From contig CM038221.1 in assembly GCA_021442155.1 (NCBI GenBank), positions 25,109,906 through 25,173,905 on the forward strand: a DNA stretch of 64,000 nucleotides, given 5' to 3'. Position 1 is the first letter of the stretch. The number at the start of each line of letters is the position of its first letter. A program made the position numbers and the translations under genes. The notes beneath the pieces are model-generated. The model had not been told where the DNA came from and did no database searches. It saw only the letters and a list, made by a program, of their open reading frames with translations. This document shows, in pieces, positions 47,357 to 60,900 of this stretch. The DNA comes from Cymbidium sinense. Taxonomy: Eukaryota > Streptophyta > Magnoliopsida > Asparagales > Orchidaceae.

Positions 47357-48200
47357 TATAAAAGGAAATATACAACCATTATGTATTCATAAGATTAAAC
47401 TTTATGAAGATGTAGCTTATTACATGCTTAAGAAGCTAAAACATGATTCTGTAGAATCCAACATTATTGAGGCATCAAATAATGTGACAAATCAAAAAGA
47501 GAAAAAGAAAGAAAAGGAGAAAAAAGAAAAAAGAGACTCTAGTGATACGGATTGATTTGGAATCTAGTTCTGATGAGGATTCAAATCAAAAAGATGCCTC
47601 AATATTTTTGAGATTACACTAGAATCACATAATGGTGAAGAATAATTCGAAGCATTAAAGGATGAATCTGGGCTCTCCACATTTGAAAAATTAAAAAAAA
47701 AAATATGTGGACACTTTGACTTTAACACCCATTTTTCAAAATAAAGTATCTCAATTGGAAGTCAAAGTGCCTTAACCTGTTAGGAGAAGTGAGGAAGTTA
47801 TCTAAATTTTACTATGTACTCAGATCTTCAAGCTCAGAAGCATATGCAAAGTTTGAAGATCCACTATCAAATGAGCTAATAAAACTTCCTTTTGATTAGT
47901 ACTCCGAGTGTGTTAAAAACTCTGTGAAATGTGGTTTAATTGTAAATACTTGGCCTAGAGATATAACTCAATGCATGAAAAGCTTGTGGAATATTAAACA
48001 TAAAAATCCAAATTCCAAAGCTGGCCTCAGGTTTTGTATCATTGAACCCTTAGATGATGTGGAACATTGTTTGATGATTAGCAATAATCTAAAATCAAAT
48101 CAATTACTTGAAATTCCTTCTAACTCTTTAGAGGAATTATGCTTGAAATAATAAATGAACATGATGATTGCTTACTTTAAAATGCTTCCCCTAAGTTTGA
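47357..48200 (+). pseudogene. Protease-RT linker of Ogre-like element
   Basis: Reads IKGNIQPLCIHKIKLYEDVA, then a Lys/Glu-rich stretch, a short open frame at 47924-48151 and acidic IIEPLDDVEH near 48045. Ogre elements have a long region (sometimes with an intron) between protease and RT, and this fits positionally. Functionally unassigned. Confidence 0.45.
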
Positions 48201-48900
48201 AGAAGATATATAATACATTATTGATGAGTTAAAGGAGATTAACCTAGGAACTATTGAAGATCCAAAGCCAACTGTAATTAGTTCATTATTGGGTCTAGAA
48301 AATTCATTACTAGGTCTAGAAGATTCTGAAGAGTTAATCACTTTACTCTTTGAATATAAAGATTGCTTCACTTAGAGATATGATGAGATGCCAGGTTTAT
48401 CTTTGGAAGTTGCATTGCATAAACTAGAGATTAAACCTAATGTAATGTGTAATGAAATCTCCTAGCATATGTGCCTTGAAATTGAACACCAAGTAATTAT
48501 TGAAGTTAAGAAACTGATTGAAGCTGGCTTTGTGCGAGAAGAACAATACCCTGATTGGCTAGCCAACATAGTCCTGTAAAGAAAAAGATTTGTCAAATAC
48601 GTATTTACATTGACTTTAGAGACTTGAATAAGCCTTGTCCCAAAGATGAGTTCCTATTGCCAATACAAACTTATGGTGGATATAGCCTCTTACATAAGAT
48701 CTTTTCATTCATGGATGGCTCATCTGGGTATAACCAAATTAAGATGCCCCTAGAGGATGAAAAACATGACGTTTATAACTCCTATAGGATATTATGTTAC
48801 ACGGTCATGTCATTTGAACTCAAGAATGTCAAGACTACATACGAAATGCCATGACTAGATGACTTGATTGACAATTAAATCGAGTGTTATATCAATGATC
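48200..48900 (+). pseudogene. Reverse transcriptase remnant, Ogre-like element
   Basis: Reads YKDCFT-RYDEMPGLSLEVAL, then VIIEVKKLIEAGFVREEQYP, DWLANIV, RIYIDFRDLNKPCPKDEFLL, FSFMDGSSGYNQIKMPLEDE and TVMSFELKN. These match Ogre/Tat RT (DMPGLDPxxxxHxLxIxP, FIxxxxYPxWLxNIVPVxKKxGKxRxCxDYRDLNxAxPKDxxPLP, FSFMDGFSGYNQIxMxxEDxxKT, VMPFGLKNA). RT stops short of a clear YVDD, and RNase H is missing, so a deletion is inferred near 48900-49030. Confidence 0.8.
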
Positions 48901-49029
48901 CAATCATCAGAAGTAAAATAAAAAAAAAAATCTATTTCTATAAAAGTTTAAAATAAAAAAGTTTTATCTCCCATAGATCTAGATTACATGAACATAAAAG
49001 TATAATTGCAAAGGATAGCCATTCTTGTC

Positions 49030-50259
49030 GAAGGTCAAGAAGAATGTGACTGGGGGCAGCTGTTCATTAACTTCCTAAGTAAAGGGAGGCTTCCTAAAGA
49101 CAAGTCACAGGAAAATCAGTAAAGAAACGTGCCTTGTCTTATTCATTAATTATGTTGTATTTTAGGTCATTTAATCAAATGTGGCTACGCTATTTAGACA
49201 AGCAAGAGGCCCATATGATCGTGATTGAGGTACACTCTGGATTGTGTGGTGCCAATTTAGACCCAAAATGAAATTGAAAATCAAAAGACTTGGATATTAT
49301 TGGCCATCAATGTTAATTGACTGCATGGAAATTGTATGTCATTACCATCAATGCCAGATACATGGTGTAGTCTTATATCGACCTCCAAAATGTACTACAC
49401 CCTAAGATTACCTCTTGGCTCTTTAAGAGTTAGGGTACTTACATCATAGGGCCTATTGACCCTCCTTCATCAAAAGGGCATCATTTTATATTATATGCAA
49501 CATACTATTTTTCTAAATGGGCTAAAGTGGTACAACTGAAAGAAGTAAAGGCATATCATGCGTTAAAATTATTTTAGGAAAATGTCATTTATAGATTTGG
49601 TGTTCCTCGTCGAATCATATATGATAATGGTCCATCATTTAAGTCCTCAAAATTAAATTATTTTGTGGCTAAACACAAAATAGATCAGAGATATTTGACG
49701 ATCTATTACCTTAGGACAAATGGATTGGTCAAAGAATTCAATAAAACTTTAGTAAGAATTTGAAAAAAGTATTTGATGAAAACAAATGTCAATGGCATGA
49801 AAAGTTGGTTGAAGCTTTATGGGCCTACCGAACCACATACAAAACACCAACTCAATCTATACTATATGCTTTGGTTTATGAAATTGAAGCTATTCTTCCA
49901 TGAGAAATACAACTATCTTCATTAAGAATAGCAGTTAATAACAATACTATAAATGATCAAAATCATAAAATATGATTTAAAGAACTTGAAAGCCTTGAAG
50001 AGGCGGCAGAAAGACTTGAAGACTCAAGCATTATAAATTGGTCTATCCTAAAACTTTCCAATTAGGAGACTTGGACTTGGTTCTTAAACAGCTAATCATA
50101 GCTCGTTGCATAATCGACAACAAATTTGAGCTAACCTGGGAAGGACCATTCGTAGTGGAAAAAGTCTATGAAGGAGGTTCTTATCATTTAATTTCTTGTA
50201 ATGGTGAACGTTCAATACTGGCAATCAATGGACATTACCTAAATAAATATTACATGTAA
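49030..50259 (+). pseudogene. Integrase remnant, Ogre-like element
   Basis: Landmarks across frames: DWGQLFINFLSKGRLPKDKS; a decayed zinc-binding region; YFSKWAKVVQLKEVKA; IYRFGVPRRIIYDNGPSFKS; LTIYYLRTNGLVKEFNKTLV; then YPKTFQLGDLDLVLKQLI and FELTWEGPFVVEKVYEGGSY, ending INGHYLNKYYM-stop at 50257-50259. The last 73 codons are open and show the intact C-terminal GPFVV..VYxxGxY..INGxxLKxYY signature. Upstream parts contain many stops and shifts. Confidence 0.8.
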
Positions 50260-50379
50260 CTTGTACTATGTTTCAAAAAAATAATGATCAATAAAAATTC
50301 TATTTCTCTTTACTGCTTTTGGAATGGAAGTTATTTCTTTCTATGCAATGGGTGTTAAAATCTTATATAGTCTTCTTAA

Positions 50380-51200
50380 ATGCAATCTCTTTAGGATAGG
50401 AGTAAGCCTCTTTAGGGCACCTTTCCTACTTACCTTACCTTGATAAATGGCATCCTCCTCATGTCTTCTATAGATTTGGAACAAGCCTTTCATGGCACCA
50501 TCCCTATTATTCATAGATTAGGAATAAGTCATTGAAGACACTTTCCCTATCAAATTAGCTATTTAGATTAGGATTAAGTCATTAAGACCCCTTTCATCTT
50601 TCTTAGCTATCTAAGTTGGATTAAGCCATTGAAGGCCTCATCTTAATAGCTAATCACATAAGTGTAAGCCCTATATAAGGCATCTTGTCAAATGATAAAT
50701 TTAGGATAAAGTCATCAAGCTAAAATTATGATATTAAAAGCCCTTTCACGTTAGGTAAATTTTATTAAACTAGGATTTAAGTCATTGTGACCCCTATTAT
50801 AGTTTCAAATGAAAGAAATGTAGTAATTGAATAAGTCATTGAGACCTCATCCCTATAAGCTACCTAGGTTAGGAACAAGTCACAAAGACCCCTTTCTTAA
50901 AAGCCAAATTCCTGAGGTTTAGGAATAAGTCATTAAAACTTCACTTCCTTATTATAGTTATTCAAGAAGACATACTTAATAGTTAACTATATGAGATTAA
51001 GTCCCAAAGTAGCCATCTTTTCTAAAAAAAGAAATTTTCGGATCTACCTATATATCCCTTCCTTAGGTTGGTTAATCATTATAACTATCCCATGTGAGAA
51101 GATATAAGTCTCTGGGCTTTCTTCTTAATTTAGTCATTGAAACCTTATAGAATTCAAATCTCTAATAGTCAAGGGAAAGTCTCTTGAGGACATCTTCTTT
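50380..51200. repeat. Degenerate tandem repeats in the 3' UTR of the Ogre-like element
   Basis: At least ten variants of AGATTAGGAATAAGTCATTGA followed by AGACCCCTTTCC and TAGCTATCTA occur head to tail at roughly 45-65-bp spacing between the integrase stop and the right LTR. Tat/Ogre 3' untranslated regions are known to harbour tandem repeats, and this fits. Confidence 0.75.
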
Positions 51201-54200
51201 AACTGCCATAACTATGTTAGGATTAGGTATTTCTTTAGATTTACTCCTAATGACATCTTTATTGTTCTTAGAATTTAGTGAACTTGAGTCTCCCAGAATG
51301 AATTATTTCAAATTAAAATAAATTTAGGCATATTAATGTCTATCTTTCACAATCAATTCAAAATATAAGTTTAAACTCAAAATCAAAGGCAAAACTTCTT
51401 CAAGCTTATGCCGTAGTTGATCAACACCAATATATCACATACTTTGGAATAATCCACTACACATATTGAGGGTCTATTTATTGACCTCCTTTTTGGATAA
51501 GATAAACATTACTTTCAAAACTAGTAATTAGATACCCACTCCTAGATTAAGAATCTCCTGATTAGATACCTAGGACACTTCACTTAGTGGCCTAATGCAT
51601 CTTTTAGAATTAATCCAAGTCAAAAGATTAGACTGACCTAGAAAAATTTAAAATCAAACCTAAAGAAATTGAAATCTAAAGACACTTGAACTTAGATTAA
51701 GGTGAATAGGGTAGTTAACTTAATTACTTTATTTTGTCCTAAAACTATTTAAGCTTAAGAAAATTCACACTAAATAAAAAAATGCAAATCAAAAGTAAAT
51801 AAAGCCATGAAATGAAATTAAAAGCATAAATAAATCCAAATCCAAATTAAGGTCAAAAAGAGGGCAACCCTTTTGCCATAGGTTTGACTTAAGTCAATCC
51901 CACCAAGTCAAATGTCAACCTACTAAATTTTGATCATATAAAATCATTCCAAATGGTCTAAATGATAATATATTCATGTATAAACATGAAGTCAAGAGAA
52001 TATACATCTAATGAGGCCTTAATTAGGCTAAATAGGTCATTTGCCTTAAATAGGCCTAAATGGACCATATTGGAGTCAAACCCAAATCAACCCAAGTCAA
52101 TTGTCCAAAATCATTTGAAAATGATTATTGAACAAAATTTAATCCATCATTGGATCCAATTGGACCAATTTAGTCATTTGACCCAAATGAACCCAAACTT
52201 AACCCATTAAGCCCAATTTGGGTCAAATGGGTTCAAATTAAAATAAAATAAAAATTAATTGAAATTAACCACTCCAAATCATCTCACACATGTGCTTAAC
52301 CATGCTTGGAGTCCAAACATAATCTAATTTGATCAAAGTTGGTCATTTGACTCAATTAAATTCTAACCTAACCCAAGCTTGACCCATAAGACCGAGATGG
52401 ACCAAATTTGGTTTTAAACCTAAAGTAAATGAAATTGTTTGATCTAATGCATTCCAAATACTTGGATCAACATAATTGAAATGCAAAGAGATTATAAGTG
52501 AGCCAAATAAGCTATTGACTCAATCCAATCCAACCCAACCAAACCCACTTAATCCATAATGGGTTTAATATGGAATGAACTCTTGGATAATTGCAAATTC
52601 CAGGAAATCCATTAATTGAAAGCATCATAAAGAATGAAATTGTATTCATTCCTAGTCCTAATTCACCAAATGAAATGAATTAGCTCAACTTACATCAAAA
52701 TTTCTTAAATGGCATATGTGAACCCATGTTTAAACCCAATCCCTCGGAATGCACTCAAACCCATCCTAAAATGAACTTTGGATGATTGGCATCCAAAACA
52801 AAGTGGATTAATCAAGTCCAAATGCATCCAAAATGATGGAATATACCATGGAAAAAAGGGTTTGCATGAAGCCAAATCCAATTTGCCCAATCCCTCATCC
52901 CCTTAGCATTCCACCTCCTTAAAAGCCTATTAAGCGGTGAGGATCCTTGGAGCTAGCCTCCAAGGACATCAATCAGCCATGGCTGACTAAGGAGAAGGAA
53001 AATCCAATAAAAGGCTTTTAGCCTATAATGGAAAAAGAATATAGACTCAAGCCAAACTAATCATCCCATCATATTTCCCACCTCACACGACGTTGATTTC
53101 GATGTTGCCCTGATCCTCTCATTGCCGAGAGGCTAGAAAATGACCAAAGCGATGAAAGGGAGGTAGAGCATGGTTTAGGAGGTAATCCACAAGGAAAGGA
53201 TCCAATTGCTTCTTCCCATAACCTTGTCGCATCATTCCAGAATTGTTGGAGTCAATGCCACCATCGGAGATTGCCATAGTTGAGGTATGCCCTTAAAGCC
53301 TCCTTTAAGATTTTAGTTTTTGGACTAATCAAAAGATATTTAATTTAAAGTTTGATCAAACTATATAGATCCATTTGATTTCATTCACTAATGATTTTAG
53401 AATCAAAATTGAACAATTTTGATGGTTGGATCACTGAAGATTTGCTCGAATTGATGGATGGTTCTCGTCGCTCTTCCCCGTCGAAGGAGACATAATCTCT
53501 ATTGTTCGTTCCTTCTATTAGGAATGGATGGCTCTGATTTAGGCGGATCGTTTGATTAAACCCCTTAAGGAAAACTATGGAATGAATGGCTTTGAGTTAG
53601 CCAACTTGCACCTCCATTTTAACGCATGATCCATGTGGATCCCGCATGGACAAATATGATGGTGTCATAAGGAAAGTGGCGCCACGTAACATGGCTAAAT
53701 TAAAAAAATAAGGTTTTTTGATTTAAAAAATTAAAGAAAAATGCCCAAAAAATTTGAAAATCATAGAAAATCAAATATAACTCCAAAATTTTCAAATTTG
53801 GGCTATATGATTTCTCTTGATGAGAGGAATCCATTAAAATTAAAATCTCCAAATTATGTGGGGGTATTTTTCCTTTAATTTGGGTTTGAATGAAAAATTT
53901 CAAACCTAAATGAATCCCAACCCATTGATCAAAATGATTTGAGACTTTGGGAATTGACATTGAGGTTAGGATACATATTAGGTGAATGTGTTATAATTTA
54001 TTGAATAGTAAATCATAATATAGGAAATTTCAAACTCTAAACCCTAATTTTGATAAAATAAATTAATAATAAATGAAATAAATCATGGAAAATGATCAAA
54101 CCATTTTAAATCATCTTAGCACTCTAATGAACTTAAATAAACCATTGAAACTCTCTGAAACCTAATGAATCATAAAATCACCTAATTTGGCCATTAATTA

Positions 54201-56055
54201 AATGAATTAGTTTAATTAATTAACCTAAACTTAAATAAATCATAATAAATCAACCATAACCCCAAAAATTATTAATAAACCCTTTATGGATGCATATTTC
54301 AAAGGGGAATCACGAAAAAAATAAAACCCTTAAATGATCCTCATTGAATTAAGCTTAATTTAAATTTTAATAAAATAATTAAAACCTTCATGAATACCAA
54401 ATTATATATCTAATTACGATGAAGTTTTAGTAAGATCAAATTGGCAAGAAACCCACTTGTCATAAAATTTCAAACCCAATTGACCTCTAGATTGGGAATC
54501 CTTAAATTTCTAAGTCTCTAGGTCAATTTAAAACTAAATAATAAATTAGAAAAATCATAGAAATTACAAATTCCATAAAATAAACTTAAAACATCATAAT
54601 TGACATCAAAACACTTAAATAAAAATACCCAAGAAATTTGAAAATAAAGAAACCTAATTAATCATAAGTTAATGATTATGGATGCTTGAAAATATGAGAT
54701 TTAATCATATGCCAAAAAAACTAATATCAATAAACTCTAATAAACCCATTAATAAACTGAAATAGAAAGTTCATCAATCTTTGGACTTTGTATTCTATCA
54801 ATATTTAAATACACTAGAGCCATTTAGATTAAGGGATAAAGTGGCCACAAATGCAAATATGAAAGATTTAGTATAATTGAACTTTAGGGTAAGTTGAATT
54901 GAATTTGAAATAACATAAAGATTTCAAGTAGCGTAGGTAAGTTTAATACACATGAAAATAATCCTTCTTTAAACTCCTTAGGTAATGATGAATAAGGAAA
55001 ATCACATTATGCTAAGTGATATAAGGAAACTCTTCTAAAATAACATAATCATCATTTCCTTTAAAATTAATTGGAATGAATTGAACTATTCCATAATGCA
55101 TGATCATAATTTGGAATTAATCATCTTAATCTAAGTTCATTAATAAACATTAAAGATTTCATGAGATAACTAAATTGAAATAAGAAGGAATCATTGATGC
55201 AAATGGGTTATAATCAATGAATAATCAATTCAAGATAATAAAAATTATATAAATGGGTTATAAAATTGAAACAAAATAAATTGAATAATATTAAACTTAA
55301 AATTAAATGTAAGTTTATATAAGTTAATAAACATCAATGAAAATGAACAAATGAAATTAACTTGAATTGAATAAATGAATAAGATACATACCTAAGTGTA
55401 ATAAGTAAACAAAACCTTTCCAAAATTAAATAAACAAATGAATGTATATAATTTAAATGAAACATAAAAAATATAAAAGATGAAACATTAAGTTAAAAGA
55501 AAGCAAACATAAAGGTTTACCCCAAACTAAACATAATAATTTGAAGAAATGAAATGGAAAAGAATGAAACACATTTGATTCACATAAGAAATAAACATCA
55601 AATATGAACTTTAACAAAAAGAATGAAAAATAAATAAATTAAAATAAAACAATTTTAAAAAAAGAATCAAAATTTAAAAGGATAAAAATTATAAACTTAA
55701 ATGAATCTAAAAGATTAATTAAGATACTATTGACCTCACTTTTGGAGTGAGCTTTCAACTTCTCCATCTTATACATAAGGAATCCTCTAGACATTAAGAG
55801 TTTCTTAGTCTTAAGACACTTCTAACGATTAGGTGAACACTTAACCTAACCCTAAAGACTTAGAAGAGTTAGCAATAGGAATAGGTTATGCCTTAGTGGT
55901 GTTAGGAAAACTTGTCTACCCTATAGCTTAAACTCAATCCTTGCTTCCTTCTTTCAAATCAAACTTCAAATCCAAACTAACTCCATATTCAAATCAAATT
56001 CCAACTGAAATGACTTTTCTCAAATCATTCAAATCAATTCCATAAATCTAAATAT

Positions 56056-56590
56056 ATTCAAACTCAAGAGATTTTCACATAACCCATTTATATTCTCATT
56101 TATATTCAGAAATATAAATGAAATATAAATTCAAATAACAAAAACCAAATCCAAAACTCAAGTCCAAATCAAAAACCTTTCCTATGTCACTTTGATATCA
56201 TCTTATGGACTTAGCTCAAATCAAATTCAAATAAATTCAAACTCAAGAGATTTTCCCATAACCCATTTATATTCTCATTTATATTCACAAATATAAGATG
56301 AAATATAAATTCAAATAAGCAAAACCAAATCCAAAACTCAAGTCCAAATCCAAAATCTTTTCTAAGTCACTTTGATTTCATCTTATGGACTTAGCTCAAA
56401 TCCAATCCAAATAACTTCAAACTTAAGAGATTTTTCCTAACCCATTTATATTTTTAATTATATTCACAGATATAAATGAAATATAAATTCAAATAACCAA
56501 AACCAAATTCAAAACTCAAACCCAAATCTAATCAAAATCTAACCTATGCTCTTTCAAGTCAAATTCTTGAACTTAACCAAATCAAACTCA
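56056..56590. repeat. Tandem triplication, period about 180 bp, in solo LTR
   Basis: ATTCAAACTCAAGAGATTTT or a close variant begins units at 56056, 56235 and 56415. Each continues with AACCCATTTATATT, GAAATATAAATTCAAATAA and CTTATGGACTTAGCTCAAAT; the third is most diverged. Confidence 0.85.
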
Positions 56591-56694
56591 AATCAATCCA
56601 AGCCTTTATATTTTCTCTTCAAATAATCAATCCTACAATCATAAACCCAAGTATAAACATAAACTTTAATCATCAAACCAAAATCAAACTAACC

Positions 56695-57980
56695 AAAGTC
56701 AAACCCATGTTCACCATTTTGACTTGAAATTTTCAAATGAATCAAAATCCATTTGACTCTAAATCACTTACAAATGGATTTATATTTCAATCATAAGTCC
56801 ATATGTGAGTTCAACCAAACTTGAATCAAGCCTTGATCAAGTCAATTGACCCAATTAGGCTCACTTGACCCAAAGTGACCTAAAACACCTTTTTGAGCCA
56901 AATTCTAATCCTACCCAAATTGGATTGAACTAAGTCCATATAAGCCTCACATTGTGAGCAACAATCATCTTAGGATGATAAATCACTCAAATTGAGTCAA
57001 AATAAGTCAAACTTAGCCTTTGATTAAGTCAACATTTAACCCAAATGAAACCTAAAGTAGCCAAAATCTATCATAGGCCAAATTGATTGAAACCATTGAT
57101 CTAAACCAATTTATGATCAATGATTGAACATGACCAAGTCATCATTTGAGCCAAACCTAGCCCAATTAGCCACTTAACCCAAGTTGACCCAAGTTGACAT
57201 AAAAAGTCAAAATGTGTCAAATCTTGATCTAAGTCAAATTGATTGCAACCAATGGGTCAAATTCATTCTAAACCACTTGTTGAACATGACTAAACCATCA
57301 TTTGTGCCAAACCTAGCCTAATTGGCTACTTGACCCTAGTTGACCCATGTTGACCTAAAAAGTCAAAATATATCAAATCTTTATCTAAGCCAAATTGATT
57401 GCAACCAATGGGTCAAATTCATTCTAAACCACTTGTTGAACTTGACCAAAGCCTCAATTGATCAACTAGACCCTAGCCCATGACCATGACTTGACTTAAA
57501 AGGTCATATCAAGCTAAAATCAAATCAAACCAAAATTGATTGAAACCAAAGCTTGCAAAATATTTCAAATGACCAACCAAACCTAAACCAACTCATGACC
57601 TAACACAATTGGGTCAAATGGGTCAAATTGGTCAACATGACCCATTTGACCTTAGTCAACTCAAATTGACCAAAATCAAATATAAATCAAATTGAACCAA
57701 ACCAATGATACCAAATCACTCCAAATGGTCATATGAACTTGACCCAATGCTTGGTTTGACCCAATTTGACCAATTGGTCAACTTGACCCAAGTTGACCCA
57801 TTTTGACCTAAATGGGTCAACATGAGCCAAATGATATCAAATCAACTCCAAATTCCTTGAAATTTGGCTCAACCCAATTTCAAACTATTCCAAATCTTCC
57901 TGAATTGAAATTAAAGCTAAATGACCATTTTACCCTTGGGTCAAAGGGTAACTCTTGGTCAAATTCACTTAGAATTTGGC
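56695..57980. promoter_or_regulatory. Dense TTGAC/GTCAA (W-box-like) motif field in solo LTR
   Basis: By eye I count about 38 TTGAC or GTCAA pentamers in 1.3 kb, mostly as TTGACCCAA, GGGTCAA and TTGACC. The base composition would predict about three. TTGAC(C/T) is the core recognised by WRKY factors in plants. A regulatory role is inferred, since expansion of a simple repeat could produce the same pattern. Confidence 0.5.
57125..57445. repeat. Tandem repeat, period about 156 bp, within the TTGAC field
   Basis: Units begin TTGAACATGACC / TTGAACATGACTAAACC / TTGAACTTGACC near 57125, 57281 and 57437. They share CATCATTTG.GCCAAACCTAG, AAAAAGTCAAAAT and TTGATTGCAACCAATGGGTC blocks. Confidence 0.8.
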
Positions 57981-60900
57981 CAATTTCTTTTCATGGCCAC
58001 TTGGCACCCTCTTAGTGGATCAAATGGACACCAATGAGGGTGGTGAAAAGACCCAATAGGTTTGGGTCAGCCAAACCCAACCCAAAGCTAAAACCTGCCA
58101 CCCAATGGAAAATAAGCACATGAATCACTCCATACTCTCATTTAACACATGGGAAACTCCTCTACTATGCTCCCCTGCCAAAACAAATCACATGGTATCC
58201 TAAACAGCCTAAACAACCCATCCAATCTCATCAATTATCCAAAATGATAAGGAAGCTCACGACCATCTGATCCAAGTAAGGGGAGATATAGTCCCCCTCA
58301 TTTCATTCCAATTGACATCACTTGCATTCGATTGAGCTAGAGAGACCTAAGGCAAGCTCCCCAAGCTCTCTCAGGCAATTCCCAAGCACTTCCCAATTCC
58401 TCTTCTTGGTTTTCCCTGAGCTAAAAATAAGGGAGGTAGAAGAATTTTCAAATACACTCATCACTCCACCAAAGTCCAATTGGTCTTGCAAGCACCATCA
58501 GGGAGGCAAGTCGAGCTCACCCAAGGTGTTATCGAAGCTTCCAAGCCATGGAGAGGAGGAGTTCGATCAAAGCCGCAAACCATTGAAGCTCACTTTGGTC
58601 AATAGAAATATCCACTTCATCTAAAGCCTTCAAACCTTTAATATGGCTTCATCTCCACTAGACGAAGCTACCTCAATGTTTGGAAGTGCCAGTGATAGCC
58701 TCTGATAAGGTATGCTTCAAAATCAAGCTTAGGGAGAAATTTCTTTGGTCATTTGTGAAGGGAATTATAATCCCAATCGAATTTGATTGTTGGATGTTCT
58801 TCCCCACACCTCTTGATAGTGTGGGTTGAATCCTAGCTCAATTTGAGCTTAAGTGAGCTCGGATCAAGCCATGGAGGGCGGATGGTCTCCATCTCCCTCA
58901 GGCGATGGCTGGGATGAATCATGGACCATCCATCCCGTGTGTTTTAGATGGACAATCCTTATTAATCAATTAGATCATATGATTTAATCCTTCAAAACTG
59001 CGGCATGATCGTACGATCTTTGATCACACGGTCCAAGGAAAGTGCATAGCGCCACCGATTGATGTGGCATTCAATTTGATAACTTAAATAACTAATCATC
59101 GTGCCATGTGGAAAGCACATGCCGCGTCAACAACCCACGTGGCATTGACGGGATTAGTTATATAATTAGGGTATTTAATGACCTATTAATCCCAAAAACT
59201 TCAAAAATTCATAACTAAATGTAGAAAAATCTAAAAAAAAATGCAAATTCAACTTTATTTTAAAGATAATTCAATGAGGAATAATATAAAATTATTTATA
59301 ATTGATTTTGAACAGTGAATTTTCCTTAATTAGGGTTTATTTAAAATCTTAATAACCCTAATTACTCCCTAATCATTTCATTAATTAATTCCAAACTTCT
59401 CAAGCATATTTAGTGGGATGACCTCTACCTCCCCTGATTTTCTTAGAATTTATTAATGAGTTAATTAGAAAATCAATTAATGAATTCTTAATCACTCTCT
59501 TAATGTAATTAAGGGTAATTAAGCATGTGAACAGTGGCTTAATCATTTAATTAAGATAATTAAATATTATTTAAGTGAAGAGGAGATTTATGGAATGGGT
59601 TTGGGGTAATTTCCCTAACTTATTCTCTAAACCCCCTTTCTTCCTTAATCTAAACATAATTAAGGATTAATCCACTAATGATCTTCTTAATTAGCTTAAT
59701 CAAAATTTCAAAATCATTGTGAACTTAATCAATCCCAATAGGTAGATCCTTAGGTGTTCAAAAGCCTAAGGTAAGCTTAAGAAAATCATTTCCAACTCAC
59801 ATGTGTGAAAATGATATGAAAATACTTAATTAAACCCTTTAGCTTCATTAATCAATAATGGTGAGCGAATTGCATTAGGCTCCTTTCTTTCTTAGGTGCA
59901 TTGCTGATTCAATTTTCATGTGGTTGCATATCATATGTTGGCTCATAATTATTAGGTTAATTATGTTAAAGTGGTATAGGTAAGGGGTAATTAATGGATT
60001 TAATTCATAACTAAACCTAAATAAAATATAAAATCAACTTAATGGTTCCAAAAATTAAACTAAAACAACACACACATAGTGAAATGGGTTAGGGCCAACA
60101 AACACCCTTTTCATATTTCCTAAATCAAACTCAAAATAAAAATAAAAATCTCTTTAAGAAATATTGATTCTCTTTAAATGATCTTATTTTATAGGATTAT
60201 CTTTAAGAATTAATTAGGGTGAATGAAGTTACATGGTTACATCACTTTATTTCTTTCTAAGCATGCTAAATATTGTGTGTCATATGAGAATCATTCATTC
60301 ATATCTTTTGAAAAATCAAAATAAATGAAATGTTTCCTTTATGTCAGATTGCATGTTTTAGCTAAAGTAAGAATATGAGTGGCTATTATCACTACTAAAT
60401 CAAAAATTATTTTCAAAACTTATGAATCAAAGATTATAAATGAATGTATGTTATTTATAAGTATTTATAAGCTTTCATGTGAATATAGCTTAAAATGTAT
60501 TATGTGATTCTCTTTTCTTTCCTTATCATGGTTTGTGTAGGATTTGCAAAGTGTATGGTTCCTTTAGAAAGAACATAACACTTGCTTAAATTTATTCCTA
60601 TGCATTCCCTATCATAAATTAATAAGGATCTTCATATTGCACATATAAATTAAACAACCAATAAATCAAACAAATAAACATAAATCTTTTGCGTGATTCT
60701 TCATCCATTCATTTACTTTTGTCATGCACATATATTTAAGAAAAAGTGGTATATTAGTCTGGACATCCTTGGGTTGTGAGGCTTTAAGTAGCCCCAAGTA
60801 GGTCTTGTACCTTACACCCCTAGTGTAGAAAATAATGGCGTCATACTCACTTATGTCTTTCATACATGTAAATGTGCATTTGATTAATGGATAAAAGAAT

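Larger units (their letters stand above)
41841..51478 (+). mobile_element. Internal region of Ogre-like element (with nested LINE)
   Basis: Lies between the two LTRs. Order: unrecognised degenerate coding-like DNA (42160-43790), gag, protease, LINE insertion, linker, RT, large deletion across RNase H, integrase, then a 1.2-kb 3' untranslated region with tandem repeats. This order and the very long LTRs fit the Ogre/Tat lineage. No clear primer-binding site was found after the left LTR. Confidence 0.8.

Noticed and set aside
53700..53960. 86-codon minus-strand frame in the right LTR
   Set aside because: The corresponding left LTR region is broken by stops and there is no domain; it is LTR non-coding DNA.
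58322..58624. 100-codon plus-strand frame in the solo LTR
   Set aside because: Ser/Pro-rich without domain; lies in the presumed leader near the LTR donor site and is not preserved in the related LTRs.
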